The translations under genes were made by a program, and so were the position numbers. 64,000 nt of DNA from positions 248,001-312,000 of the forward strand of contig CAVPLH010000006.1 in the NCBI GenBank assembly GCA_963705955.1, given 5' to 3'. Source of the DNA: WHSW01 sp963705955. Its GTDB lineage: Bacteria; Actinomycetota; Thermoleophilia; Solirubrobacterales; 70-9. Under the pieces are notes generated by a model. The model was given only the letters and a program-made list of their open reading frames with translations, searched no databases and had not been told where the DNA came from. Positions 44,462 through 53,179 of the stretch are shown here, in pieces (the first letter of the stretch is position 1; each line of letters starts with the position of its first letter).

Positions 44462-45615
44462 GCACCCGGGATCCGAAGGTCTTCATCAGCTACCGGCGCG
44501 AGGACACGGCCGGACACGCCGGGCGGCTCTACGACACGATGGCCGCGCGCTTCGGCGAGGGGAACGTCTTCGTCGACGTCGACCTGGCGCCGGGGATCGA
44601 CTTCGTGCAACGGATCACGGAAGCAGTCGGCGCGTGCCGGGTGCTGCTCGTGATGATCGGACCGAGATGGGCCGTGATCACGAACGACGACAGCCGGCCC
44701 CGGCTCGCCGACCCGGAGGACTTCGTGCGACTCGAAGTGGAGACGGCGCTGCGCCGCGCCGAGGTGACGGTGATCCCGGTGCTGGTCGCCGGCGCGCAGA
44801 TGCCGGACCCCGACGATCTGCCCGAGGGGCTGCGACCGCTGACCCGTCGCAACGCGCTCGAGCTCAGCGACGGCCGCTGGCGCTACGACGTCGGGCGGCT
44901 CAATGCGACCCTGGACGAGCTGCTCGCCGATCCCTCGGCGGCGCACGCGGCGACGACGTCCACCGCCGCCACCCAGGCTGCAAAGCGTGTGTCGTCGACG
45001 ACCCGGATCGTCGTCGACGGGATGCTGATCGCCGGACTCGCGGCGCTGATCGGCCGCTTGATCGCCGATCCGATCAGTCCCCAGGACCTCGACCAGGCGG
45101 GCGCCCAGATCGCGACCGCGATTCTGCGGCGTACGGTGACCTGGGCGGTGCTCGGCGTCGCCCTCGCCGCCTGGCTCACGTTCGTACAGGGTGACCGTCG
45201 CGTCCTCGCGAAGCGGGTGTTGCTCGGCCTCGGCCTCGGCGCGCTGGCCGGGGCGCTGGGTGGGGCGGTCATATTCGTGCCTCAGTATCTGCCCAGCCTC
45301 GACCTCTCCTCGGACACTCTCGACAACATCTCGATCGCGGCGTTCGCGGTCAGCGGCGCCCTCACGGGCGTGCTCGTGGGCGCGCTCTGGATCCCGCGGA
45401 GCATCGCCACCGGGCTGCTCGCCGGGCTGGTCGCCGGCGCGGCGATCCGCTTGCTCTGGATCCACGTGCCGTGGCACACGCACGGGCACGCGGTACAGGA
45501 GTCGCTACAGCTCGGCATCCAGTGCATGTTGATCGTCGGTGTCGTGCTCGGCACCCTGCAACTGCTCAGCACCCAGCACCAGCGGTCGGCCCTCGAAGAG
45601 GCACATTCGCACTAG
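44458..45615 (+). CDS. TIR-domain protein with a six-helix membrane domain
   Basis: 385 residues from GTG 44458. The TIR domain spans about residues 5-150: KVFISYRREDTAGHAGRLYD (box 1 region), GNVFVDVDLAPGIDF, VLLVMIGPRWA, and VRLEVETALRRAEVTVIPVL. Glu93 is the candidate NAD-cleaving glutamate. The second half has about six hydrophobic helices and a short His-containing tail. TIR domains act as NADases or signalling scaffolds in bacterial immunity and stress. A membrane-embedded C-terminus would anchor the TIR in the cytoplasm. No antiphage partner (cyclase, Thoeris SIR2, STAND ATPase) is nearby. It ends 3 bases from the convergent patatin gene. Confidence 0.85.
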   Translation: MSTRDPKVFISYRREDTAGHAGRLYDTMAARFGEGNVFVDVDLAPGIDFVQRITEAVGACRVLLVMIGPRWAVITNDDSRPRLADPEDFVRLEVETALRRAEVTVIPVLVAGAQMPDPDDLPEGLRPLTRRNALELSDGRWRYDVGRLNATLDELLADPSAAHAATTSTAATQAAKRVSSTTRIVVDGMLIAGLAALIGRLIADPISPQDLDQAGAQIATAILRRTVTWAVLGVALAAWLTFVQGDRRVLAKRVLLGLGLGALAGALGGAVIFVPQYLPSLDLSSDTLDNISIAAFAVSGALTGVLVGALWIPRSIATGLLAGLVAGAAIRLLWIHVPWHTHGHAVQESLQLGIQCMLIVGVVLGTLQLLSTQHQRSALEEAHSH

Positions 45616-45618
45616 AGA

Positions 45619-47127
45619 TCAGCGGCGGCCGAGCAGGGCGCGCAGGAGGAAGCGGGCAAACCGTCCCGCGGTCGCAAGCCGCTGCCGAGTCGAGTCCACG
45701 TTGGTAGCCCGCAGATCGGGCAGCGGTGAGGCGATTCGGCCGCCGGCAGACCCCAGGCGACCCTCGGCGAGCCGGGCGCCGGCGTCGTCGCGGAGCACGA
45801 CGTCGAGGCCGCCGAGCGCGCACAGTCGGCGCAGCGGCGGGCCCGCGGCGCCGGCCTGCTGCCGTGCGGTGAGCCGGTATCCGGATCCGTCGCGATCGAA
45901 CCAGGCGTCGTAGACGAGCGCGCCATGTTCGAGCGTCACGGTGCCATCGCGCACGAGCACGTCTCCGACCAGCGGCCCCCGGACTCGCCCGACCAATCGC
46001 CCGACTCGACGCGGACCGGCGATGAACGTCTCGGCGTCCGCGACCTCGGCGACGAGTTCGACGCTCAGGCTCCCGTCTGTGGCCTCGGAGGCCGTGGTCG
46101 TTGTGAGGCGGCCGCGACGTGCCTGCCGCCAGCTCACCCCGCGGGCGGGCTGCTGCATCCGCGTCGCCTCCGGGGTCAGCGGTGTCCCCTGCTCGGAGTC
46201 CATCGTTGCCATGTACGCGCGAGCGTCGCGGTAGCCCATCGCGATCAGCGTCGTGGCGTCGATCCGCCCGAGGTAGAAGTCGGGGTCGAGCGGCAACGGA
46301 TAGCGCGGCGCGATCACGTGGGCGACGATCGGCCGGCGCTGGCCGTACTGCGCGCGTCCGCCGCGGATCTCGTCGTTGAGATCACGGATCCGGTCGAACT
46401 CCTCGAACAGGACGCCGTTCGCGCTCTGCTCGATCATGTGGACGTACTGGTTGAGCGGCCCGTCGCGGTACTCCGGCGTGTTGCCGATGCACCAGGCGAT
46501 CCACAGCTCCTCGGCGCCGCGCTTGACGGCACCGGTCAGGTTCGCGTCCTTGATCCAGACCGAGTCGGTGTAGCACGAGCCGCTGCGGCGCACCGCCGGC
46601 ATCAGCATCGGCAGCGAGATCCCGGCGACGAGCAGGTCGAGATCCACGTCCCGATGCTCGACCGACTCGTTCGTCTTCGCGGAGTGGTTGCAGACGTTGA
46701 AGGTGCCGACGATCCCGTCCGCGTCGCGGATCCGCCCGACGTCGACGCCCAGATGAGGAAAGACCTTGTCGACGATCCCGTCGGCGCCGCCGAAGGCGGG
46801 CAGGTGCGGCGCTCGCAGATAGTCGCGGACCGGCAGCGGGGAGACGAAGTCGGCGACGCGCAGGGTGCGCCAGCGCTCGCAGATCTCGAGCGGCGAGTGC
46901 CCCGAGAGCAGCATCGCGAGGTTGATCGTGCCGCCCGATGTTCCGTCGGCGTGGGCAAACGCGAGCCCGGCCTCTTCCAGGGCTCGCAGGACGCCCGCCT
47001 GCCAGGCGACCCGCATCCCGCCGCCGGCGAGGATCAGCGCTCGGCGTGGGTGATCGTCGTCGCCGGTGGCGCCCGCGAGGTGGGGGACGTGCGCCACCGG
47101 ACTAGGGGCGAAAGCTGCGCACGGCAA
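45619..47127 (-). CDS. Patatin-like phospholipase with an extra C-terminal domain
   Basis: 502 residues from TTG 47127 (GTG 47097 is an alternative). The patatin domain has the oxyanion loop LILAGGGMRVAWQAGVL, nucleophile Ser64 in DGTSGG, and the partner Asp in CYTDSVWIKDANL. Patatins hydrolyse acyl groups from phospholipids or related lipids. Residues after about 370 form a separate domain (LSVELVAEVADAETFIAGPR ... VTLEHGALVYDAWFD) resembling the C-terminal domain of the GMC oxidoreductase at 49898-52303. It is the last gene of the eight-gene minus-strand run, starting at the preceding stop with no gap. Confidence 0.85.
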   Translation of the reverse strand: MPCAAFAPSPVAHVPHLAGATGDDDHPRRALILAGGGMRVAWQAGVLRALEEAGLAFAHADGTSGGTINLAMLLSGHSPLEICERWRTLRVADFVSPLPVRDYLRAPHLPAFGGADGIVDKVFPHLGVDVGRIRDADGIVGTFNVCNHSAKTNESVEHRDVDLDLLVAGISLPMLMPAVRRSGSCYTDSVWIKDANLTGAVKRGAEELWIAWCIGNTPEYRDGPLNQYVHMIEQSANGVLFEEFDRIRDLNDEIRGGRAQYGQRRPIVAHVIAPRYPLPLDPDFYLGRIDATTLIAMGYRDARAYMATMDSEQGTPLTPEATRMQQPARGVSWRQARRGRLTTTTASEATDGSLSVELVAEVADAETFIAGPRRVGRLVGRVRGPLVGDVLVRDGTVTLEHGALVYDAWFDRDGSGYRLTARQQAGAAGPPLRRLCALGGLDVVLRDDAGARLAEGRLGSAGGRIASPLPDLRATNVDSTRQRLATAGRFARFLLRALLGRR

Positions 47128-47505
47128 TCACCGCCGCAACCGTCGCCAATAGGCGAACGCGAGCACCCCGGAGAGGAGGTCGAACCCGGCGACGAGGAGC
47201 GCCGGCGGGGAGAAGATCCGGCGCCGGACGCCGAGCGCCACAGCGATCGAGGCGCCGATCTTCTGCAACCCGGCGAAGAAGACGACCCCGGGGTTGTGCG
47301 CCGGGCGCAGCAGCGTGTTGAGCAGTCCGCCTCCGACGACGACCATGAACATGCCGACGGTGCCGAACAGGTGGCCGGTCGTCGCATCGTCCTGGGCCGC
47401 CAGCGGGGACAGCACCCGCCGTGGCGCGAGCACCTGCGCGGCGCCGGTCGCGACCGTCAGCGCAGCGATCGCGATCATCGCCCGGCGCAGCGCCGAATCC
47501 GACAT
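47128..47505 (-). CDS. Small four-helix membrane protein
   Basis: 125 residues from ATG 47505. Four hydrophobic segments: AMIAIAALTVATGAAQVLAP, HLFGTVGMFMVVVGGGLLNT, VVFFAGLQKIGASIAVALGV and ALLVAGFDLLSGVLAFAYW. No motif is recognised with confidence. It lies 1 base from the next upstream membrane-protein gene and its stop abuts the patatin start, so it is part of the same transcript. It may be an integral membrane helper for lipid substrates (inference). Confidence 0.8.
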   Translation of the reverse strand: MSDSALRRAMIAIAALTVATGAAQVLAPRRVLSPLAAQDDATTGHLFGTVGMFMVVVGGGLLNTLLRPAHNPGVVFFAGLQKIGASIAVALGVRRRIFSPPALLVAGFDLLSGVLAFAYWRRLRR

Positions 47506-47506
47506 C

Positions 47507-47971
47507 TCAAGCCACCTGGAACGCGAAGAAGAGGGCGATCGCGATCCACTCGACGGTCCAGAGGAGGGTGCGCACCAGGTTCAGCCGCATCCACTTGCCG
47601 AGGATCAGGTGGAGGCGCTTGTCGTCGCCGATGCCCGCGGTCATCTCGCGGTTGTAGGGGAAGATGAAGATCATCGTCAGCGCGGTGGCGGCCACCGTCG
47701 CGGCGAGGTAGACACCGGGCGCCCAGGCATAGCCCGAGTCCCAGGCACCGACGATCAGCGCGATCGCGGCGACGATCATCAGGATCGTCATCCAGGTGAA
47801 GAAGCGGGTCGCGTTGTGGACCGGCTCGACGAGCGGCAGGGCGTAGGTCTGCGGGGTGAGGCTCGGGGCGAGGGGGAAGGAGAAGAGGACCAGCGACCAG
47901 CCGGTACCGAGATACATCGACGCGCAGGCCAGGAGCACGAGGGCGACGATCACCTCCCAGGTCTCGGTCAT
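47507..47971 (-). CDS. Small four-helix membrane protein (possibly DUF1772-like)
   Basis: 154 residues from ATG 47971. Four helices surround a conserved-looking polar segment: TPQTYALPLVEPVHNATRFF, and FPYNREMTAGIGDDKRLHLI between helices 3 and 4. The arrangement recalls DUF1772 / anthrone-oxygenase-like proteins, but the match is by general appearance only. It begins in an ATGA overlap with the acetoacetate-decarboxylase-like gene. Confidence 0.75.
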   Translation of the reverse strand: MTETWEVIVALVLLACASMYLGTGWSLVLFSFPLAPSLTPQTYALPLVEPVHNATRFFTWMTILMIVAAIALIVGAWDSGYAWAPGVYLAATVAATALTMIFIFPYNREMTAGIGDDKRLHLILGKWMRLNLVRTLLWTVEWIAIALFFAFQVA

Positions 47972-48861
47972 CGGCCGGCGGCCCGATCGTCGAGCGCGGG
48001 ATCATCCGGAGGCGGAAGCCACTGCTTGCCCAGTCCCAGTCCGACGACGCTCTCGAGGCCCTCGGGAGGTTCGCCGGGACGCTGCTCGGAGGATAGGAAC
48101 CAGCCCTCGAAGTGGTCGTCGAGGACACCGGCGGTCCGCGGCAACCAGGCGGTCAGCAGCGGACGAGCGGCGATCTCGAGCCGCTTCAGCGCCGCCATCC
48201 GCGGATGGTCGCCGATCACCAGCCGCGCCGAGCGACGACACGGCAGGTTGATGCCCGCCCGGCCCCGGAAGTAGACCGACGACTTCATCAGCAGCCCTCG
48301 AAACGCACAGTAGTTGACCCCGGCGGTGGCGACCGGGATCCCGGCGAACCGGGGCCGATCGATCTCGATCCGCATCGCCAACTGCCCGTCGAGGTCGTAC
48401 TGGCTCGAGACGACCCGCTTCGAGACGACGAAGTCGAGGTTCGCCTGATGCTTCGGCATGCCCCAGATCCCTTTGCCGCCCTTGACCGAGATCTCGGTCG
48501 AGACGGGGAGGTCATAGACGTACTGACCGGTGCCGTAGCGGCTTGCCAGCAGGCCCGGGACGAGCGGTGGTGCGGGGCGATCGCCGTGGGTGCAGGCGAT
48601 CGCGATCGAGAACTCGATGTAGTTGCCGATGTCGGTGATCTCGTAGTTGACCACGGTGATCACCAGCAGCCCCCGCGAGCCTGAGATCCGGAACGGGTGA
48701 ACCTCGTTTCCGGGGATCAGCCCAGCGGCGCGCTCCGCGTCGATCGGGAACACCGCCATCAGCGCCGGGGTCTGCTCGGAGTTCACGGGCAACGAGAAGG
48801 GGATCCCGTCGACCAGCGCGTAGCGCCCCGCCTGGCGGCTCAGCCGCCGCGGCATCCTCAT
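47968..48861 (-). CDS. Acetoacetate-decarboxylase-fold protein
   Basis: 297 residues from ATG 48861, defined by the ATGA overlap with the hydrolase stop. Family features: GIPFSLPVNSEQTPALMAVF, PGNEVHPFRI, NYIEFSIAIACTH, and the central segment VSVKGGKGIWGMPKHQANLD-like (EISVKGGKGIWGMPKHQANL), where ADC enzymes have their Schiff-base lysine and the YGxPK turn. Classic ADC removes CO2 from acetoacetate, but many ADC-fold proteins act on other oxo-acids or are aldolases. In this operon, next to a sterol-oxidase-like enzyme, an action on a beta-oxo lipid product is conceivable (inference). Confidence 0.84.
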   Translation of the reverse strand: MRMPRRLSRQAGRYALVDGIPFSLPVNSEQTPALMAVFPIDAERAAGLIPGNEVHPFRISGSRGLLVITVVNYEITDIGNYIEFSIAIACTHGDRPAPPLVPGLLASRYGTGQYVYDLPVSTEISVKGGKGIWGMPKHQANLDFVVSKRVVSSQYDLDGQLAMRIEIDRPRFAGIPVATAGVNYCAFRGLLMKSSVYFRGRAGINLPCRRSARLVIGDHPRMAALKRLEIAARPLLTAWLPRTAGVLDDHFEGWFLSSEQRPGEPPEGLESVVGLGLGKQWLPPPDDPALDDRAAGR

Positions 48862-49901
48862 CGGCTCGACTCCTTGTCCATCTCGCCGACGATGGTCGAG
48901 AAGATGTCCGTCGCTGCGCGCTGCCCGAGGAATGGATCGAGGTGCCCGTAGCCGGGAAACACGTAGAGCGAGTGATCCCGGGGCGAGTGCTCCCGGAACC
49001 ATTCGAAGCTGCGCCGCTGGCTCTCCGGGGTGAAGCAGTTGTTGAGCTCCCCGGTCGTGAACGTGAACCGGGCGTCGGTCTGCGGGGGCTGGTCGGCGAA
49101 GCGGGCCGGCAACTCCGGCCGGTCGTCGACCGAGACCAGCTGTCCCGCTTCGATACAGCGCCGGATCTGGCCGAAGAAGGTCAACGGGACCTCGGCGAAC
49201 TCCTCCCGCAACCACGAGTGGGTCGCCGGATTGAGGTTCTCGTGTCGCCACAGGGTCGGGTGCCCGACGCCGTAGGTGTAGCTCGCCAGCCTGCAGACCC
49301 TGTTGTCGCACTCGCGGTGGGTCGCATAGACGTAACCGGCGATCACCTTCGGGACGATCCAGGGAGCGCCGTCGATGCCCCATCTGGGGTCGAGGTAGCC
49401 GAGCAGCCGCGCCGCAGCCGGCAGCACCCAGCGCATCTTCGCCAGCGCCAGCGGAGGGACGACGGGGTGCAGGGTGACGGCGTTGGCGACCACGTGGTCG
49501 ACCTGCGGTACGAGGCCCGCGACAGCCGACATCATGAAGCTGGTCGATCCCTGGCAGTGGATCACCGCCTGGATCCGCTCGGCGCCCGTTTGCTCGACGA
49601 CCGTCCGCACCGCCTCGGGATGGTCGAAGACGGCCGCCTGATCGAGGGTCCAGCGGTTGTGCGGGATGTCGATGCTGGCACGCCAGTTCTCGAGCCAGAC
49701 GTCGTAGCCGGATTCGATCAGCACGCGCACCAGGTTGCGGTCGGTGGGGGGCCGGAAGATGTTCGCCCGGACCCCGGCTCCGTGGACGAGCAGCGCCGGC
49801 CCCTTGGTCGGCTCGACGGTCCCGGTGACGTGGACCAGGTTGCAAGCGAGGCCGTCGCCGGCCGTGAACGGAACCACCGTGGTCCGCAGGTCGTCGTTCA
49901 C
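48858..49901 (-). CDS. Alpha/beta hydrolase with Cys at the nucleophile position
   Basis: 347 residues. The oxyanion strand is ALLVHGAGVRANIF (HGAG, residues 40-43). The nucleophile elbow reads VIHCQGSTSF, so Cys116 occupies the place of the Ser in the usual GHSxG. The catalytic His is in VFPGYGHLDPFLG near the end. Cys nucleophiles are known in dienelactone hydrolases. Proteins of this form are found beside, or fused to, cholesterol-oxidase-like GMC enzymes in other actinobacteria (as I recall). It overlaps both neighbours by ATGA. Confidence 0.87.
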   Translation of the reverse strand: MNDDLRTTVVPFTAGDGLACNLVHVTGTVEPTKGPALLVHGAGVRANIFRPPTDRNLVRVLIESGYDVWLENWRASIDIPHNRWTLDQAAVFDHPEAVRTVVEQTGAERIQAVIHCQGSTSFMMSAVAGLVPQVDHVVANAVTLHPVVPPLALAKMRWVLPAAARLLGYLDPRWGIDGAPWIVPKVIAGYVYATHRECDNRVCRLASYTYGVGHPTLWRHENLNPATHSWLREEFAEVPLTFFGQIRRCIEAGQLVSVDDRPELPARFADQPPQTDARFTFTTGELNNCFTPESQRRSFEWFREHSPRDHSLYVFPGYGHLDPFLGQRAATDIFSTIVGEMDKESSR

Positions 49902-52303
49902 CCCGAGCCTTCCGACGGGCCTCCGTAGACCTCCCAGAGCTCGCCGGCGAACAGGCCCCCGAAGCGGGCGACTGCGTCCACGCGCCCGTCGGGGTCGGTC
50001 CTGAAAGTGGTCAGCTGGCGGGCGAAGTCGAGCGGCTGGATGTGCAGGATCCCCGACCCGACGAGCTCCGCGTCGGCGTCGTCCTCCGCATCGACGTGGC
50101 CCTGCAACAGCCGCGTGAACAGGGTCGAGGTGTCGGACCAGATGCTGTCGAGGCCAGGATCGTCCTCGACGACCTTGAAGCCGGTCAGGGTGAGCGGATG
50201 ATCGGCTGCGTCGGAGAAGAAGAGGCGGTAGAGCATCCGCTTTCGTCGCCGATCGCCCTCGTGGTCGATGAACAGGTTGAAGAGCCCGTGCTCGACCGCC
50301 AGCTCGCCGCCGCCGAGTACGTCCGAGCGCACGTATCCCTCGGCCACCGCCTGGTGCTCCGGGGTCTCGATGAAGCGATCGAGGTCGTCGGTGGCGATCG
50401 TCAGCCTGAACATCAGTGGCCGGCGCTGCTCGCGCCCGGCGCGATAGCCGCGGTCGAAGTCGTCCTCGCCGAAGCTGAAGAAACCCTTCATCTCCTCGGT
50501 GAACTCGAGGGCGACGGCGTCGGGTCCGGCGGCCGCGAGCGGCGCTGCGCCGGCGTGCTCCTCGGCCGGCTCCTCCCTGGCCGCGGCCGGGGCACCCGCG
50601 CTCGGCGTCTGCTCGAGGATCGCGTCGGCGAACCGATCGGCGAGCGCCGCGATCGTCAAGCTCGGATTCGCGCCTACGGGTCCGGGCATCACCGATCCGT
50701 CGGCGACGTGGAGGCCCGGGTAGTTGAAGGCCTCGCCGCGCGCGTCGACGACACCCTCGTCCTCGTTGCGCCCCATCGGGCAGCCGCCCAGCGCGTGGAC
50801 GGTGATCACCCGATTCAGGTACCAGGTCAGGTTGTCCTGGAAGTCGCCGCCGAGCTCCTCGGTGATCCGCCGCGAGAGGTCTCGAACCCGGTCGAAGTAC
50901 TCCGCCGAGGCACCGTGCTTGCTCCAGTCGACCTGCAGCCGGCCGTCGGCGAGCGACATCTCGCCGTCGGGAATGTCGCGGCCCATACCGAGCAGCGGCA
51001 GCACTCCGGATGCCAAACCAGCGTCGCCGAACAGCGATGAGATCTCGGCGCTGAGATCGGTGTCTCGGTCGCGATGCAAGATGCGTGAGACGAGGCGCTT
51101 GACCACCGCCGGCGCCATTCGGCGCAGGACCGACCCTTCGTCGACGGCCTGCAGGATCCAGCTTGCGAACTCCGGATAGCCCGCGTCCTCGAGGTAGAAC
51201 CCGCGACCGTCAGCGTCGCCGTCGGCCGCATCGGCGACGCGTATTGCACTCGTGATCACCGGTCCGTAACCGGCCTCGATCCGCCGCGGTACCCGGCCTC
51301 CGTCGGGCCCCGTCTCCGTGCACCGAATCGCGAACGTGAGCAGGTCGCCGTTGCCAGAGAATCCCGAGCCGAGGCGGGGTCCGAGCGCCGGGAAGGCGGC
51401 CCGGTTCTTGAGCAGCAGATATGTCGTGCCGAGCGTTCCGGCGGAGAGCACGAGGCGGTCCGCGGTGACCGTGAGCCGCGGCAGCGCCTGCGTATCGGTT
51501 CGCTCGCCCTCGCGCTCCGGGTCGTGCTCGACGTAATGGATCGCGTAGCCCGCGCCACGCTCGCGGGGCTCGAACGAGCGCACCTCGCACCGGGTGCGGA
51601 TCTCGGCGCCGGCCCGCCAGGCGGCGCTCAGATAGGTGTAGTCGAGCGAGTTCTTGGCGCCGTAGTTGCACCCGATGTCGCACTCGCCGACGAGCCGGCA
51701 GGTCTGGCGGGCGCGGCCGTGGATGTTCGCCACCGGTTCGACGATCGGCTCGCCCGGAACCGGCGCCGTCCCCGAGTCCGGGGCGAAGCTGACCGCGAGC
51801 TTCGGCAGGAACCAGTCGAGGTCGAGGCTCTTCGCGGCGGCCTCGAAGGCGCGGGTCTTGGGAGTCCTCGAGTAGGGCTCGTGGTCGTAGGGATAGGCCT
51901 GGGCGCCGAGCATCGCCTCGGCGCGGTCGTAGTGAGGGTCGAGCTCGGCCCGGCTGACCGGCCAGTGCTCATACCCGCCGCGGCCGAGATCCTCGTGCAC
52001 GAACCAGCGCTCGTCCTTGCGGATCATCACGTTGGCGTAGATCAGCGAGCCGCCGCCGAGCCCGCTCGAGACCAGCGCCTCGAGGCCCTCGAACGACCAG
52101 AGGTCGAACATCCCCTGCAGGCCCTCGCTCGGGTCCCAGAAGTTGTTCTTGAGACCGAGCGGGCTGCGCGGGAACGAGCCGGGCGGATAGGCCTTGCCCC
52201 GTTCGAGCACGAGCACACGGCGCCCCGCCTCGGCGAGCCGATACGCGGTCACCGAGCCGCCGAAGCCCGAGCCGACGACTACGACGTCGAAGTGCTCATC
52301 CAT
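49898..52303 (-). CDS. GMC-family oxidoreductase, cholesterol-oxidase-like, with C-terminal domain
   Basis: 801 residues, about 250 longer than a plain GMC oxidase. The FAD motif is VVVVGSGFGGSVTAYRLAEA at the N-terminus. Other family segments are GSLIYANVMIRKDERWF, RLVGECDIGCNYGAKNSLDY, LSAGTLGTTYLLLKNR and the C-terminal catalytic part VITVHALGGCPMGRNEDEGV with the NYPGLHVADGSVMPGPVGAN motif. An Ala/Glu-rich linker (about 575-605) leads to an extra domain (FRLTIATDDLDRFIETPEHQ, LAVEHGLFNLFIDH) shared in outline with the patatin. Cholesterol oxidases oxidise and isomerise 3-hydroxysteroids; the real substrate here may be another terpenoid alcohol. Confidence 0.9.
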   Translation of the reverse strand: MDEHFDVVVVGSGFGGSVTAYRLAEAGRRVLVLERGKAYPPGSFPRSPLGLKNNFWDPSEGLQGMFDLWSFEGLEALVSSGLGGGSLIYANVMIRKDERWFVHEDLGRGGYEHWPVSRAELDPHYDRAEAMLGAQAYPYDHEPYSRTPKTRAFEAAAKSLDLDWFLPKLAVSFAPDSGTAPVPGEPIVEPVANIHGRARQTCRLVGECDIGCNYGAKNSLDYTYLSAAWRAGAEIRTRCEVRSFEPRERGAGYAIHYVEHDPEREGERTDTQALPRLTVTADRLVLSAGTLGTTYLLLKNRAAFPALGPRLGSGFSGNGDLLTFAIRCTETGPDGGRVPRRIEAGYGPVITSAIRVADAADGDADGRGFYLEDAGYPEFASWILQAVDEGSVLRRMAPAVVKRLVSRILHRDRDTDLSAEISSLFGDAGLASGVLPLLGMGRDIPDGEMSLADGRLQVDWSKHGASAEYFDRVRDLSRRITEELGGDFQDNLTWYLNRVITVHALGGCPMGRNEDEGVVDARGEAFNYPGLHVADGSVMPGPVGANPSLTIAALADRFADAILEQTPSAGAPAAAREEPAEEHAGAAPLAAAGPDAVALEFTEEMKGFFSFGEDDFDRGYRAGREQRRPLMFRLTIATDDLDRFIETPEHQAVAEGYVRSDVLGGGELAVEHGLFNLFIDHEGDRRRKRMLYRLFFSDAADHPLTLTGFKVVEDDPGLDSIWSDTSTLFTRLLQGHVDAEDDADAELVGSGILHIQPLDFARQLTTFRTDPDGRVDAVARFGGLFAGELWEVYGGPSEGSG

Positions 52304-52329
52304 GGTTGCTCGTGCGCCTCGTCATCCGG

Positions 52330-53166
52330 TCAGGCGGGCTTCGGCGGTCGCATCGAGGGCCCGACCCGCTTCGCCTCGACCGCCGCCAGCTCGGTCGGGT
52401 CGAGCAGCGCGCACTCCGGGTCCCGAAGCAGGTAGCAGCCGCTGATCGGCTTCTCGAGCTCGGTGTAGGCATCGTCCCACCACCGCGCAGCGTTCCAGAG
52501 GTGCTCCGGGGCGCTGTTTCGCTCCGACGTCGCCGGAGCGAGATCGAGCTGGACCGCCTCGAAGCAGTACTCGATCAACGCCGAGGAGAAGATCGGAAAG
52601 CCCTCCCGGAGCGGGTTGGGGGCGGCGCCGGCGGACCACAGGTACGTCTGCCAAGCGCCGAGGCTCTGCCAGAGGTCGTATCGGAGGCGGTCCAGGTTGG
52701 GGTCGACGACGGCCCGATGGGCGACCGCGTCGACCTGACGATCGTCGAGGGCGACCCCGAGCAGCGCGACGTTGGCGTCGACGCGGGCGTCGTCGTAGAG
52801 CCGCAGCGGCGTCGCCGTGACCGCGTTTCGCGCCGGCTCCGGAAAGACGCCGGTCCGCGGGTGAAGCGAGACCTCGTAGGCGACCTCTCGCAACGGCTCG
52901 TCGGGCGAGGGGTTGACGAGCAGGAAGGCGTGCGACCAGAGGCTCGGTCGCAGATCCCAGCGCAGCATCGCCTGCGCTCTGCGGAGGGCGACGCCGGGGA
53001 GGTCGCGCTGGCCGAGCAGCCCGATCACGATCCCGGCGCTCCCCTCGTCGGCGAGCAGCCGCAACCCCGCCTCGAGGAACTTGCGGTTCGTCTGCCGGCG
53101 GCGGTGATCCTCGGTGAAGTCGTGAACGCGTGGGCTCGGCTTGGTTGCGCCGGAATGTCGGATCAC
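52330..53166 (-). CDS. Unrecognised protein of the GMC operon
   Basis: 278 residues from GTG 53166. No family is certain. Two segments stand out: LWSHAFLLVNPSP near residue 75 and FSSALIEYCFEAVQLDLAP near residue 205, followed by SERNSAPEHLWNAARWW. A His in a SHA segment before a Cys in a helix start is the order of permuted NlpC/P60-type (papain-fold) hydrolases, so an amidase or acyl-transfer role is possible, but this is weak. No signal peptide or membrane helix. It is 26 bases upstream of the GMC gene and 13 bases after PhoD on the same strand. Confidence 0.65.
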   Translation of the reverse strand: MIRHSGATKPSPRVHDFTEDHRRRQTNRKFLEAGLRLLADEGSAGIVIGLLGQRDLPGVALRRAQAMLRWDLRPSLWSHAFLLVNPSPDEPLREVAYEVSLHPRTGVFPEPARNAVTATPLRLYDDARVDANVALLGVALDDRQVDAVAHRAVVDPNLDRLRYDLWQSLGAWQTYLWSAGAAPNPLREGFPIFSSALIEYCFEAVQLDLAPATSERNSAPEHLWNAARWWDDAYTELEKPISGCYLLRDPECALLDPTELAAVEAKRVGPSMRPPKPA

Positions 53167-53179
53167 GGCTCGGTTCCTC

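Noticed and set aside
44342..47127. TIR protein plus patatin as a CBASS-like antiphage system
   Set aside because: There is no CD-NTase, SAVED or STING gene. The two genes converge rather than share an operon, and the patatin belongs to the overlapping lipid operon on the other strand.
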